The translations under genes were made by a program, and so were the position numbers. DNA of 64,000 nucleotides from Agroathelia rolfsii (taxonomy: Eukaryota; Basidiomycota; Agaricomycetes; Amylocorticiales; Amylocorticiaceae), in contig JABRWF010000001.1 of assembly GCA_018343915.1 (NCBI GenBank), positions 1,736,001 through 1,800,000 on the forward strand, given 5' to 3'. The notes under the pieces were generated by a model. The model searched no databases. It was not told where the DNA came from and worked only from the letters and a program-made list of their open reading frames with translations. This document shows, piece by piece, positions 43,295 to 54,773 of this stretch. Positions within the stretch are counted from its first letter, which is position 1. Every line of letters begins with the position of its first letter.

Positions 43295-44397
43295 CTATGA
43301 CCACACGTTCTCTGCTGGCGGCACCACAGGCGGTCTCGAAGAGCCAGACTGGGCGGCAGTGGCGTCAAATAGCACCTCGTCGTTGTGATGGCGCCTACCA
43401 TGCTCGACATCATCGCCATCTTCTTCATCTTCGTCGTCTAGATCCAGATCTATCCCATACCCTGCGTGGTTCGCCGCCGCGGAGAGGTCAATGGGTTTGG
43501 GTCGGGCAAAAATCGACTGGCCGGAACTACCAGAAATGGAAGCAAGTGTAAGTACAAGTCCAATATCCTATGCGAGGCACGCTTCCATCGACGAAAGGGT
43601 GGTGGGTAGAGATGACAGAAGGCGGGAAATTGAAACCACGTACTGTCTCATGACAGCTGCCAGACGCACAAACTGCAACACGTTCCGCGCGACGAGCAGG
43701 AGCGTGTCTAGGATCTCTTCCTCTTTGCTCGTCGTACCACACCCGGCAAATATGAGTACAAGTAGCGTCAGGAGACAGAAAAAGGTGAGTATGAGGTCGA
43801 GTATGTTAAACGCCGATTTCCAGAATTGCTGTTAATCATTTAGATGGTGTGCATAAAATAACGGACGAAAAAATAAATCAAAGGCCCACTCACACGACCA
43901 AAAGCAACAAATCGAATAGCCACCTCGGCGATCATAGACGCATTGATGATAATTTCGAGAATGTACGACGCTACACCGGGACAACCCTCGGAGAGGCCAA
44001 GGATGACGGTCGTGACGGATAACGCAGCCATGATGAGGTAGAGAAATATGTACGCGCGCGAGTGTACAATGCGGTTGGCTACACCAGCAGAGATTTCCTT
44101 GCGCGTTAGGGCGTAGATGGATCGCGTTGCGCTGTAATTGTCGCAGGTCGTTGGTTATGATGTGACGGTATGCGAGTCATGAGAGTTGTTATTACAATAG
44201 AGCTTCGGCGTCATTTAAGCTTGTTCATAATGTCTCGTCCGGAGTAGTAAACGAGGTGCTCACGTCGCCTGTGGTGGTGTTGTGCTATCGCCTCCTGCTG
44301 CCGCTGACTCGGACCTATGGTTGTTTGAGGACTGGAGGGGCACAGTCTCTTCTTGATCAGAGTCATCATCATGAAACTCCTCATGTAGCCGGGACAT
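43295..44397 (-). CDS. Four-helix voltage-sensor-like membrane protein, no pore seen
   Basis: Four exons from ATG at 44397 (44264-44397, then from 44131) to the stop at 43295. The N-terminus is acidic and soluble (MSRLHEEFHDDDSDQEETVP). Four hydrophobic helices follow: AYIFLYLIMAALSVTTVILG, YILEIIINASMIAEVAIRF, NILDLILTFFCLLTLLVLIF and LDTLLLVARNVLQFVRLAAV. They resemble S1-S4 of the ion-transport family: S2 has Glu before IRF, S3 has the NxxD aspartate, and S4 carries spaced arginines (VAR, FVR, VMR). No S5-pore-S6 follows; the C-terminus is an acidic soluble tail (DLDLDDEDEEDGDD). It may be a stand-alone voltage-sensing or regulatory membrane protein, which is inference from the helices. 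Confidence 0.75.
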
Positions 44398-44711
44398 AAT
44401 AGGTGAATAGATGATAAACAAGAGAACCGCCGTCCGTATAAATGAGAGGTGCGCAGTGACAAGTGCGCAATTGCCAGATGCCAAGTTGAATTTGGCGGCA
44501 AGCACAAGCAAGGTGGCTGTACAGATGTGGCTATGCCAAGCTAAATGCTTCCGGTAGCGCCATTGCTTAGTTGACTTCGCATTTACTAGTCCCCCACAAC
44601 TCCTCTACACACCCTACTTGCCATTTGCCAGTCGTCCACCATCTGGCACTGCTTGTTATACTCGCCAAAGAAACCACTCGCTAGCTTTATACATCTCTCA
44701 GACCGGTCAAA
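44398..44711. other. Divergent promoter region between the membrane-protein gene and CWC25
   Basis: A 314-base shared upstream region between two divergent start codons. No coding signal was seen. Confidence 0.5.
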
Positions 44712-46192
44712 ATGGGTGGCGGCGACTTGAACATGAAAAAGTCCTGGCACCCGCTCCTGATCAAGAATCAGGAGCGGGTCTGGCTCGAGGAGAAGAAAGC
44801 GGTACGCTACCTCTCTTTGGATATTTCCCGCTCACTATGGTATCTAACTACAATTTTTCCTTGCTATTATAGTTGGAAGAAAAGAAGAAACTCGACCAGC
44901 TGCGCAAGGAAAAGGATGAGGAGCGGCAGATGCAAGAACTGCAGCGCCTGCAGGAGGAAAAGACAGGTAAAAAGCGGCAGGAGAAACTAGATTGGATGTA
45001 TGCCACGCCTGCGTCGGGCAGCGCGCAGAATCCGAATGATCTGGAGGATTACCTGCTGGGCAAGAAGCGTGTGGACAAGATTCTAACGGGTGACGAGAAT
45101 GCCAAGGTGAGCAGCCAGTGGTTTGGTAGTCACATATGTTTTGTTAATGTCTGACTGATGGAATGATCTCTTTTATAGCTTGGCGCATCTCATAAGAATT
45201 TCATCGCTGTCCAGAACGCCAACTCGATACGAGACATCGCATCCAAGATTCGTGAAGACCCGTTACTGGCTATCAAGCAGCAAGAACAAAAGGCCTACGA
45301 ATCCCTCATGTCCAATCCCTTACGTCTGCGCGAGATGCAGGAACGCAATGGTATTAAACCGGCTAAAGACAAGAAAGAGCGCAAGCGGGAGAAGAAGGAA
45401 AAGAAAGAGCGAGAGAGGCGGGAGCGGGAGGAGGATGAAGGCAGAACAAGGCGCTCTCGTCACCGTTCGCCCTACCGCGATGATGATGACGACTACCGCA
45501 ACAGGCGCCGCTACTCGCGCTCCAGGAGCCCATACGACCGGCGGGACCGCTCTCGTTCGCCACCCCATCGTTTGTCTTGTCGCGAGGATGACTGCGATAG
45601 GAAGGGCTACGACCGAGACCGCCGTCGGGATCATGACCGTTCATTATCGCCTCCACCACGGAGAGATGGGCATGCGCGTCAATGGCCTCGTTCGGACGAG
45701 TCTGAGGAGGATGGCCGCAGGCGATACAGGGATCGCAGCTACGAGCGCCGCGACCACCGCCTTCGCGACGACGATGACGGTGGCGATAGGAAGCGTCGCA
45801 GGAGCTCTCGCAGCCGTAGCCCTTACTCCAACACCAAACGTTCTCGCCCGTCGCCGCCGCCTCCTTCATATCACGATTCGGCATCCAACCATTCACGCCC
45901 TCCTCCCCCTCCTGGGACTAGTAAAGCATCTGCTGATAATGATCGTGCTGCGCGTCTGGCCGCTATGACTTCCAATGCGTCAAGTATGGAAGTTGAGCGA
46001 CGTGAACGGCTAAATGCGCTCCTTGAGAAGGAAAAGGCCGAGTACGAAGCCGAGGAGGCGATACGCAAGAAGTCTAAAGGCATGGCCAGCTTCCTCAGTG
46101 GTGAAAAGAAGAAGGTTTATGCTGGTGGCGAGGGTGCTCTGGAGGACCGGATACGCAGGGGCCGGGGTGGTATGGTTGTGGATGCTGATTAA
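44712..46192 (+). CDS. CWC25: Pre-mRNA splicing factor CWC25
   Basis: Three exons (44712-44801, 44873-45106, 45179-46192), both introns phase 0, give 445 residues. CWC25 is a late step-one spliceosome factor that joins the activated complex just before the first transesterification. The conserved N-terminus is clear: [31 protein letters not shown], then [22 protein letters not shown] and [21 protein letters not shown] charged Lys/Arg/Glu region and an RS-like part follow ([30 protein letters not shown]), which is normal for fungal forms. The C-terminus reads [17 protein letters not shown] and [16 protein letters not shown]. The opposite-strand frames are shadows. Confidence 0.95.
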
Positions 46193-46347
46193 CTGACCTT
46201 TCTTTGCTGCATGTCTACTTTTTTGTTCATCCATGTTGTATAAGATAGTAATTGGATTCGGTGTACATATATTTATTACAGAAAATAAGTTGAGATAATA
46301 AATACTAGTATGAGGGAATAGGGATACAGCAGATGAACACAATCAAT

Positions 46348-47011
46348 TTAATCTGGTGATTTTATATTGCTTTCGGAGTCTGGTGGCATAGTGTTACTTG
46401 AACTTTCGAAAACGGGCAAGGCAATGTGTGAGTGTGGGGGTTCTGAGGGAGGCGAGCTCCGCGAGGAGAAAAGCGAAGGCAAGAAGCTAAGCGCGCAGTT
46501 CCGCGATGACGCATCCATGGCTTGGTCTTCTGAGTTTGATTCAATTGGCAGTGATGGTAGAGATTTTTTGAGGCTTATTGGCTCATCACCTGAGGTGATG
46601 AAGTACTTTAACGAGGTCAGCCATCGAATGGCACGATAAGGTATGAAGCATAAGCGGGGGAGGATGAGGACGCAAATCGTACCAGATTGCCTTTATCATC
46701 CTTGACAACTCGCTCCAATACACGTCCAAATCCTTGAATCTTTACATTGTCGTGCGTTGCTGCGAAAGCCCTCCAGGATGCACAGCCTGCACCCGTGGCC
46801 CTTGGATACTTGACGTTGGCCTGTACCATGAAAATCCAATTATGAATAGAATTCGCAATTTACACGGGCCGTGGGAACATACACGCCGTCTTCTATTCGA
46901 AGGAGGAGAAGCCAGCTCCTCGGCAAAATGGACTCGTGAAGACGGAGGCAACGGTGGGGGTGAAGCAGCTGGTGTCGAAGGCTCGGATGGTGAAGCCATA
47001 ATACTAGCCAT
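46348..47011 (-). CDS. Small hypothetical protein with RVHF (PP1-docking-like) motif
   Basis: Three exons (46883-47011, 46683-46820, 46348-46581), phase 0 throughout, give 166 residues. The N-terminus is Pro/Ser/Ala-rich (MASIMASPSEPSTPAASPPP) and then has SSRVHFAEELASPPSNRRRR, where RVHF fits the R/K-V-x-F docking motif for protein phosphatase 1. The middle exon (ANVKYPRATGAGCASWRAF, DNVKIQGFGRVLERVVKDD) looks like a compact conserved segment. The last exon is Ser-rich. The third acceptor (GATGAG) was chosen because it is the only nearby one that keeps frame. The PP1 link is inference from a four-residue motif. I do not recognise the family. Confidence 0.6.
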
Positions 47012-47770
47012 AGCCAAGTAGAGACGATAAAGCAGAAATACTGATACTGAGCAGGGCCACCCCAGCTGCAAGAACGGGCTGCCCGACTGAGAGCAAGAGA
47101 TGGTCAAAGTGACTGGAATAGCGTTGCTAAGATATCTTTAGGAACGTCGGACGCCTTGATTGTGATGTACTCGAAGGGCTGAGCTGATAGTTTATGGGCC
47201 AGGTTAGGGTGAGAAGACAATGAAGAAATATAAATTTAGGTTGGGCTTATCATCATCGCCTTAGTGCGGTGATGGCATAGTTGAATACACTACCCTTAAC
47301 GCCGTTGGCTATCGGAAAAGTTTCATAGGAAATCTCCACATTTGCTAAGACGGTCATTTAGAGTAAGAATAGCCAGCTTCAAATACCAACCCATGGTAAT
47401 CCAATAATCTGAGCTGATTATGGGTTTTGAGCCGAGATACCGCCGGATGGCATAGCAGCACATGATTTGAGAGATGCAAAGTTGATGGAAACACCCGTTG
47501 GGACAGTCAGGAATATAAGAAATTGAAGTGTCTATGACGTTTCATCATGATGTTGCTGCTAACATGTTGATGATTGTGAAGCCCAAAATGCTGGAATTTG
47601 TTCCAGCAAAACAAAATTGGTGTAAACGATGGTGTACTGTTATTACGTAATAACGATCCTCTGCGAATGACGTCCATGATCGAGCAAGGAATACAAATGT
47701 ATACGCATAAATACCAGGTTCCACCTTGAATCATTTCCTGGGTTCATCGAGCCCTTGACAATCTTCTAAA
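47012..47770. other. Divergent intergenic region
   Basis: About 760 AT-rich bases between divergent genes. No gene was recognised. It presumably contains both promoters. Confidence 0.5.
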
Positions 47771-48974
47771 ATGACGCCCAATGTTATATTATGTGGTGCA
47801 GGATTTCTAGGTAGGCTGATATACCAATATTGGCAATACTCACTATCCTTAAGCGTCTAATACCTGTAGGGTCTCACATTGCCAGGGCTCTCACAATTGA
47901 AAAACCAGCGTCTTCAGTATTCCGACGGGTTCAGATAGCATCACGTCGACCCGAGAGAATCCATGCATCTCTTAAGAATGTCATTCCTGCCGAGGCGTTG
48001 CTTCCGCCTCTGCCAGTAGACATCACGAAACCCCATACACTGGAAGGTTCCTTCCGGGGCGCCCACACTATTGTCTCTCTCGTCGGTATTTTGAGTGGTA
48101 CACCAAAGGACTTTGAGGCTATACAATGGAAAGGGGCCGAAAATGTCGCAAGGGCTGCCAACACCGTCGGCGCAAAACTGATCCATGTTAGTGCGATTGG
48201 AGCAGATGCACAAAGCTCCATACATTACGCGCGAACGAAGGCGCTCGCTGAGCAATCTGTACTGGAAATATGTCCTGACGCAACTATTATACGACCGAGC
48301 ATTGTCTTCGGCCCAGGAGATGGTTTCTTCAATGTTGGTCCACTGGAATATGTGTCTGGGTATTACCGAACAATTATTGATGCATGTATTCTTTATCAGA
48401 GATTCGCCCAGCTTTCCCAATTTCTGCCCTTCATGCCCGTGTTTGGCAGAGGTACATCCAAATTCCAACCCGTTTACGTTGGCGACATTGGGCGCCTGGT
48501 TGAAATTATTTCGCGCGATGATCCAGAGATCAATGGTCTCATCAGTGGGAAGATCATTGAGGCTGGTGGTCCTGACAGTAAGTTTAGCTGCTCTCGCGTA
48601 GTTCGAAGGATATTCATCACCCTTTGGACGCTAGTCTTGACATATCACGAGATAATGACGCTAGTTCTCAAGCATACAAATCGATGGAGGCCTATAGTGT
48701 CGTTGCCTTATGCTGTTGGCACAATTCAAGGCTTAGTACTTGAAAAGCTGCCCACAAATCTCTTCACTATAACCAGAGACCAGGTGAGGAATGACTGCCT
48801 ATAAGTAGATGTATTCTTATCACCTTAACCCGCTTTTAGGTCGAACAACTGAAGTCAGACAACATTGTTGGGCCAATCGGATCACAAAACGTGAATTTTG
48901 AGGAATTATTAAGTAAATATGGTAATGGACCGTCTAAATCTGTTCACGAGATTCTGCCAACGTATCTTAAATAG
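47771..48974 (+). CDS. NAD(P)-binding atypical SDR, NDUFA9/COQ11-like
   Basis: Starts ATG at 47771. The first exon ends after VILCGAGFLG, the Rossmann dinucleotide loop, and continues in exon 2 as GSHIARALT. Typical extended-SDR features follow: SRRPERIHASLKNVIPAEAL, TIVSLVGILSG, LIHVSAIGADAQSS, HYARTKALAEQ (the Y-x3-K pair), ATIIRPSIVFGPGDGFFN, then FGRGTSKFQPVYVGDIGRLV. The C-terminal part LVLEKLPTNLFTITRDQVEQ then LKSDNIVG is characteristic of the NDUFA9/COQ11 group, which acts at the inner mitochondrial membrane in complex I or coenzyme Q biosynthesis. Five exons; stop at 48972-48974. No clear mitochondrial presequence is visible, which leaves the exact role open. Confidence 0.85.
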
Positions 48975-49354
48975 TAGAAATTTTAAGCTTTAAAAACAGC
49001 ATAAGTTGAAGTTGAGTTCATCAAGACGGACGCACATAAGTCAACGTTTTGAGACCTATGTACCACTTTCCTATTATCATGAAGGTTATAAAACTCGCAG
49101 TTATATGCGAGATTTCTGCCATTTCTATCTTGAAATTCCATCACGTAAAATTGGATGACACATCGCGTCATTCTCAGTATGTCAACACATAATTTTCCAT
49201 CAACGATTCATCTACCTGACCACACGAGTCACTTACTGGGGAGTAATGTTGCTCGTAATGGGCTCATTCAAAAGCAGCCTCTCTTCGAATCCTTCTCTTC
49301 ACAAGATTCTTACCTGGGGGGGTATTCTGAACGTCTGAAGTCTTCGCACTTTCC
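48975..49354. other. Intergenic region upstream of the first MFS gene
   Basis: About 380 AT-rich bases between same-strand genes. No separate gene was seen. Confidence 0.5.
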
Positions 49355-51475
49355 ATGTCTTGCGACTCAAAGTCAGTTGAAGGGAGGACCGCCTCAATGG
49401 GCGATGCGGCTATAGACCATGCCGAGTCCGTTGTTGACGCTCTTTCGCAGAAGGATGGTGGGGGTGGGGCCGCCGATGGACCTGCAAAGGAGATCGGCTC
49501 GGCAGACCCACCTCCAACGAAGGTGGAAGACAATCTGGCAGAACGTCCATACAGCATTTACACAAAGAGGGAGAAGTGGCTTATTGTGTTTGTAGCGTCT
49601 CTGGCTGCACTTTTCAGGTGAGATTGAGATTCCACTTACGTTTTGCAGAAATCCCTCGCCGCTAACCCCCCAGTCGTCTAGTCCTTTAACAGCAAACATT
49701 TACTTCCCTGCTATTCCTACAATTGCCAATGATTTTCATCGGTCCATCGAAGACATCAACCTAACAATTACAGTTTATATGGTGATGCAAGGTGTTTGTA
49801 AGTATCACTTTTCCATAGGACAATTATGGTTTCTCAACCGTGAAACCCCTAGCACCGATGATATGGGGAACTCTTGCAGACCGTCTTGGCAGGAGACCGA
49901 TATTTCTTGCTTGCTTGCTAGTGCTGTCGTTGTCCTGCGTCGGGCTGGCTCTTACGCCTACGTCGGCCTACTGGTTACTTATGCTCCTGAGATGCGTGCA
50001 ATCATTTGGATCTGCTAGCACCGTTGCGTTAGGTCTGTTGCCGTCTTTACCTTATTTTTAGCGTCGTTATTCCGTGCTGAAATGAGGTCATTCAGGCGCC
50101 GGTACTATTGGGGATATTGCTACTCCCGCCGAGAGGGGTGGATATTTCGGTGTATTTGGTGCAGCCCCTCTAGTATGTCTACGTCTTCAAGCTAATTTTT
50201 AGATGTGAACTAACGTCAGTGATTTAATAGTTGGGCCCTGCTGTTGGTCCTATCTTTGGAGGGATATTAACTGACAAGCTCAGTTGGAGGTATGGTACAT
50301 CGATTAATGAATGGCCATGACATCACTTAAACCATCTCTCAGAGCAACGTTTTGGTTCATATGCATAGGCTCTTTCTCAAGTTTCATGGCGCTCCTTTTG
50401 TATGTTATATATTCTCGTATGAATATCTGAAAGGATTGGACGCTAACGCCACAGTTAGGCTCTTCCCTGAGACTCTACGTAGTCTAGTCGGCGATGGGAG
50501 TGTTGAGCCTTCCAGATTCTACCGACCTTTGATTCCAGTCATTGGTCGGGCTAGCCGTCTGAAGAATATTTCAACTGAACGCCCATCTCCTCGAAAGTTC
50601 AAGAACCCATTTCGGCTTTTCACCTTTCCAGATGTTGCGCTCATTTTATTCGTCAATGGCATTTTTTATGCCGTGTTCTATGCCGTGCTAGCGACCATAT
50701 CCACCACATTTGCCCAGACGTACTCATATCTGAACGAGACAAAAATCGGTCTCTGCTTTTTAGGTATCGGCGGCGCCATGTTTATAGGTAGCTTCCTGAG
50801 TGGAAGGCTCACCGACAAGAACTATCAAATCGTTAAGAAGCAATACATAAAGCGGTTGGAGATGGATAGTGAAAAGCCCATTGACGTAGCAAAGGTGACA
50901 AAGGACGTAGCCTTTCCGATCGAAAAGGCCAGGCTACGATCAATACCATTCTTGATTGGTACATTTTGTGTTTGTGTGATCGGATATGGCTGGATGCTCG
51001 AGGCCAAAGTCAACATAGCCGGTCCGCTCATCTTCCAGATAATAAGTGGGTATCCTTTGATTCATATGGAAAATTCCGAAATTGATCTCCATTCTTTACA
51101 GTCGGCTTAGTTGTAACCGGTTTCATGAATACTTTTAACACGATGCTCGTTGATATTGCGTCATCGGAGAGTGCGGCGATCACAGCTTGCGTGAGCTTAT
51201 CCCGATCGTCGAACGGAAAGGGTGTTTCTGACTCACATGCCATGATATTTGTTATGCACCCTAGAATAATCTCATCCGTTGCAGTCTTGGAGCAGTCATG
51301 ATGTCTGTCATTGACTTGATAACTTCTGCATTGGGCATAGGGTGGACATACACCCTTCTGGGGTGCATCTGTACCGTAATCAGCCCACTCCTACTAATTA
51401 ATCTCCGCTATGGCCACAAATTTAGAAGGGCTCGTCTTGAGCGTACTACGAAGCATGCAGCCTAACAAGCTGTAC
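49355..51475 (+). CDS. MFS drug:H+ antiporter (DHA1/QDR-like), copy 1
   Basis: A multi-exon gene starting at 49355 (MSCDSKSVEGRTAS) with a soluble Ser/Pro/Asp N-terminus and then PYSIYTKREKWLIVFVASLA, entering TM1. The MFS motif A region is WGTLADRLGRRPIFLACLLV between TM2 and TM3. PLTANIYFPAIPTIAND, GPAVGPIFGGILTDKLSWR and FPETLRSLVGDG are typical of 12-helix DHA1 exporters of the QDR/AQR type. The central loop reads PVIGRASRLKNISTERPSP. TM helices continue through FPDVALILFVNGIFYAVFYA to LGCICTVISPLLLINLRY. Likely an efflux pump at the plasma membrane for toxic compounds or metabolites. About 0.7 kb separates it from a close paralog in the same orientation. Confidence 0.9.
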
Positions 51476-52190
51476 ATGTGGCAGAATCAGCGGATGCAAG
51501 GGACATAGATCATCTTTTATCGAGCCACGACTGACCCATACGGTATACTAGTATAGAGCAATAATAATATCTTTAGTGAATGGAGTGTTGGGGTATTGAC
51601 ATATAAGTATCACACAGTTGATGCTTGACTGCAATGTGATTGGCTTACATTATACCTTACAGTCCATGCATAATGAGCTATCTAGGCGTCTGCGTCATGG
51701 AAAAAGGTTCATGCAGGTTGCGGTGATACATCCGAGCAGATTCTCTTCTTCTTTTAGCCCACGTATCAGCTCACCCTGAGGGTGGAGGGTTTAGTTTATT
51801 CCATGTCTCGTCCTTGTTCTTGGAGTTCTAACCTGAAGCAGTGGTGAGCCTTTATGAAAGTAATCCGATGGTTTCCTAAAATGGTTGTGTTTCTACAATT
51901 CAATGCCGAGTCCCCGAAAGGGAAAGGAAAGGCGGAATACCGCAAGTGCAAGGTATGTCATTTTGACGACGTACTATTCGGCCGGCGGCAGTCTCGGTAA
52001 ACAGCCGGTATTTTGTCGTCCGATTGGTCCGGGACTTCATATACTACAAAACCACCATGGTGGGGACAACCCACCCGCATGTTGACACATTGAGCGCACA
52101 GGGCTCTAGCAACTCTCACTTTCTAAATTTCCTATTACGATTTTCACGACGAGTCCAGCCAGCTGGGCATCACCGTCCCAGATTAGACTT
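51476..52190. other. Spacer between the two tandem MFS genes
   Basis: About 715 bases, no gene recognised. A short plus-strand frame at 51885-52085 has no domain. It should carry the promoter of the second transporter. Confidence 0.45.
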
Positions 52191-54305
52191 ATGACTGCTT
52201 CCTCATCAACTCAACATGTAACAGGGGCCGTAAACTCCGACGATGACTTGAATCATAATCTTATGCGGACTGGCGTTGATGCAAGTACCTCCCAGTCAAT
52301 AGTTAGCAATCCCCGAACTACCACACAGGTGGCTAGCAAAGAGGATGCGAGCAATACCCAATCCGGGCGTCCTTTTAGTATATACACTAAAAAGGAAAAA
52401 TGGGTGATTGTGATCGTTGGATCCTTTGCGGGTGTCTTTAGGTAAATCCTTAATCAGAAATGCTTTCAGAGCCTGTGTTGAATATATGCCTTTATTAGCC
52501 CACTGACAGCCAATATTTATTTCCCTGCCATTCCTACCATCGCCAACGCATTTGGAAAAACTGTGGAAGCCATTAATCTCACCGTAACAGTCTACATGCT
52601 CATGCAAGGCGTAAGTAAGTCGACAATTCGTACTGCCAACATTCATTTGTTGCCGAACATAAGTTAACATTTGTGTCGTCTTTGAGCTCCCATGGCTTGG
52701 GGTACCCTTGCGGATCGTGTTGGCAGACGTCCAATATTCTTGGCATGCCTACTATTGTTGGCCCTTTCCTGCGTGGGCCTTGCGCTTGTGCCAAAAGGCG
52801 ATTATTGGTTACTTATGCTATTGAGGTGTATTCAAGCAGCAGGAAGTGCAAGTACTATTGCGTTGGGTGAGATAATTACATTCAAACTAGTTGAAACAGA
52901 TGAACTCATATGAACTCAAGGTGCCGGTGTTGTTGGAGATATTTCTACCCCTGCTGAGCGAGGTGGTTTTATGGGGGTTATGAGTGCAGGTCCAATGGTA
53001 TGTTGCCATTCACGCTCTTATTAATTTGAGATAGACGTATGTGCTGTTCTATTTCATAGATTGGTCCTGCTCTTGGTCCAGTATTCGGAGGTGTTCTAAC
53101 GGATAGATTGGGTTGGAGGTGAATGTCTTCACATATGTGTCCCTCCCACCTGGTATTCATTCTTGCATTTATAGATCAATATTTTGGTTTCTCACAATTG
53201 GATCTATGCTCTGTTTCTTGGTCCTATTTCTGTAAGTTTCCCTCTTCATTATCATATACTTTGAGGATATCTTACACATCCAAGATTCCTGCCTGAGACA
53301 CTCAGAAGTCTCGTTGGTGATGGTAGCATTACTCCATCTATTATGTATCGCGCTGTAATACCGGTCATTGGTCGTTCAAGTCGACTTCGGAATGTATCGA
53401 CCGAACGACCACCGCCCAAAGTTCACAAGAACCCGCTTCGCATGTTCCTCTACCCCGATGTTGTTCTCATCCTCGTCTTCAACGGCGTTTTATATGCTGT
53501 CTTTTACGCTGTCAGTGCTACCATCTCTTCTCTCTTCGCCGAGACATATCCGTACCTGACGGAGACAGCCCTTGGTCTTTCTTATTTATCTATTGGGGGA
53601 GGCATGGTCGTTGGAAGTCTGATTGTTGGAAGGCTTTTGGACATGGATTATCAAATCGTCAAGAGGGGAATGATCCGCAAACTGGAGGTGCAAAATATCG
53701 AGAGCGGTACTGTATCTCAAAACATCGTAAGACCAGAGGACGTAACCAAGGAGTCTGTCTTTCCTATTGAAAAGGCAAGGCTAAGAACTATGCCTGTCTA
53801 TCTCGTACTCTTCTGCGCATGCTGCTTTGGATACGGCTGGATGATAGAACAAAAGGTCAGCATCGCTGGTCCTTTAGTTTTGCAGTTTATACGTAAGTCT
53901 CTCGTTTTATCAAAGTTGTCGGAGTCCGTCAGAGGTTCTAATTCAAGTTTGGTGCAGTTGGATTTACTGTCACTGCCGTTATGAATACTACTAGTACTGT
54001 CTTGGTAGATATTGCACCTTCGGAGGGATCATCCATAACCGCTTGTGTAAGTCTTAACTCACAACAAGGGTGGCTGATAAATGGTTCTCACACTTTATTA
54101 GAACAATATTGTCCGCTGCTCTCTTGGTGCAACGTCTGTATCGGTGATAGACATCATGATCAGTGCACTAGGAGTGGGATGGTCGTATACGGTTCTTGGG
54201 TTTTTATGTGTAGCTGTAGGCCCCTTGTTATGGGCTGAGATGCGTTATGGTCCAAAATTTAGGAAAAGGAGGCAAGAGCGGGCAGCCAGGAAAAAGCAAC
54301 ATTGA
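52191..54305 (+). CDS. MFS drug:H+ antiporter (DHA1/QDR-like), copy 2
   Basis: Starts ATG at 52191 (MTASSSTQHVTGAVNSDDDL), with its own Ser/Thr/Asp N-terminal tail, then PFSIYTKKEKWVIVIVGSFA. It shares the signatures and intron positions of its neighbour: PLTANIYFPAIPTIANAF, WGTLADRVGRRPIFLACLLL, TPAERGG, GPALGPVFGGVLTDRLGWR, LPETLRSLVGDGSITP, and PVIGRSSRLRNVSTERPPP. The central loop is longer (NIESGTVSQNIVRPEDVTK). The C-terminal cytoplasmic tail is basic (KFRKRRQERAARKKQH). The two genes clearly arose by tandem duplication and have diverged. Both are predicted plasma-membrane exporters; the substrate is unknown. Confidence 0.9.
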
Positions 54306-54773
54306 TTTGGTAAGTGCTATTGACCGTCGATTATTTAATATATGCCGGGCATCTTCTCATCGAGAAGAGATCGAACAACATTAACATTCATCGACTAGAT
54401 AGTTGGTGGCACCAATGATAGTCAGTGAAAACACTAGGTCTCAGGTTGCTAGTGACTAATCGAAGGCCGGGATTCTCTTGATTATCGGATTCTTTTTTGT
54501 TCATGGAAATTACTCGACAACAGAATTATGCTACCTCAATTCTCTTGTATATATTTGAACTCGTATGAGCTGTAGTGCTTACTGTGATGTAATAGTCCGA
54601 ACACAGATGCATGGTCTCGGACTGAGATGTCCAAGTTTATTACCACACTGGCGTCAGCGCGCTTGTGGCGTACGCCACCGACGCATCTTGCACCTAAGAC
54701 GCCACGGATTGCAAGCCACCAGTGAACAAAGTAACTGTGCAAATCCATAGATTATCACAGTAAACATTTTGAA
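54306..54773. other. Intergenic region upstream of REV7
   Basis: About 470 AT-rich bases. No gene was recognised. Confidence 0.45.

Noticed and set aside
45320..45896. Long minus-strand frames opposite CWC25
   Set aside because: They mirror the RS-repeat codons of a clearly conserved gene on the plus strand and have no domain of their own.
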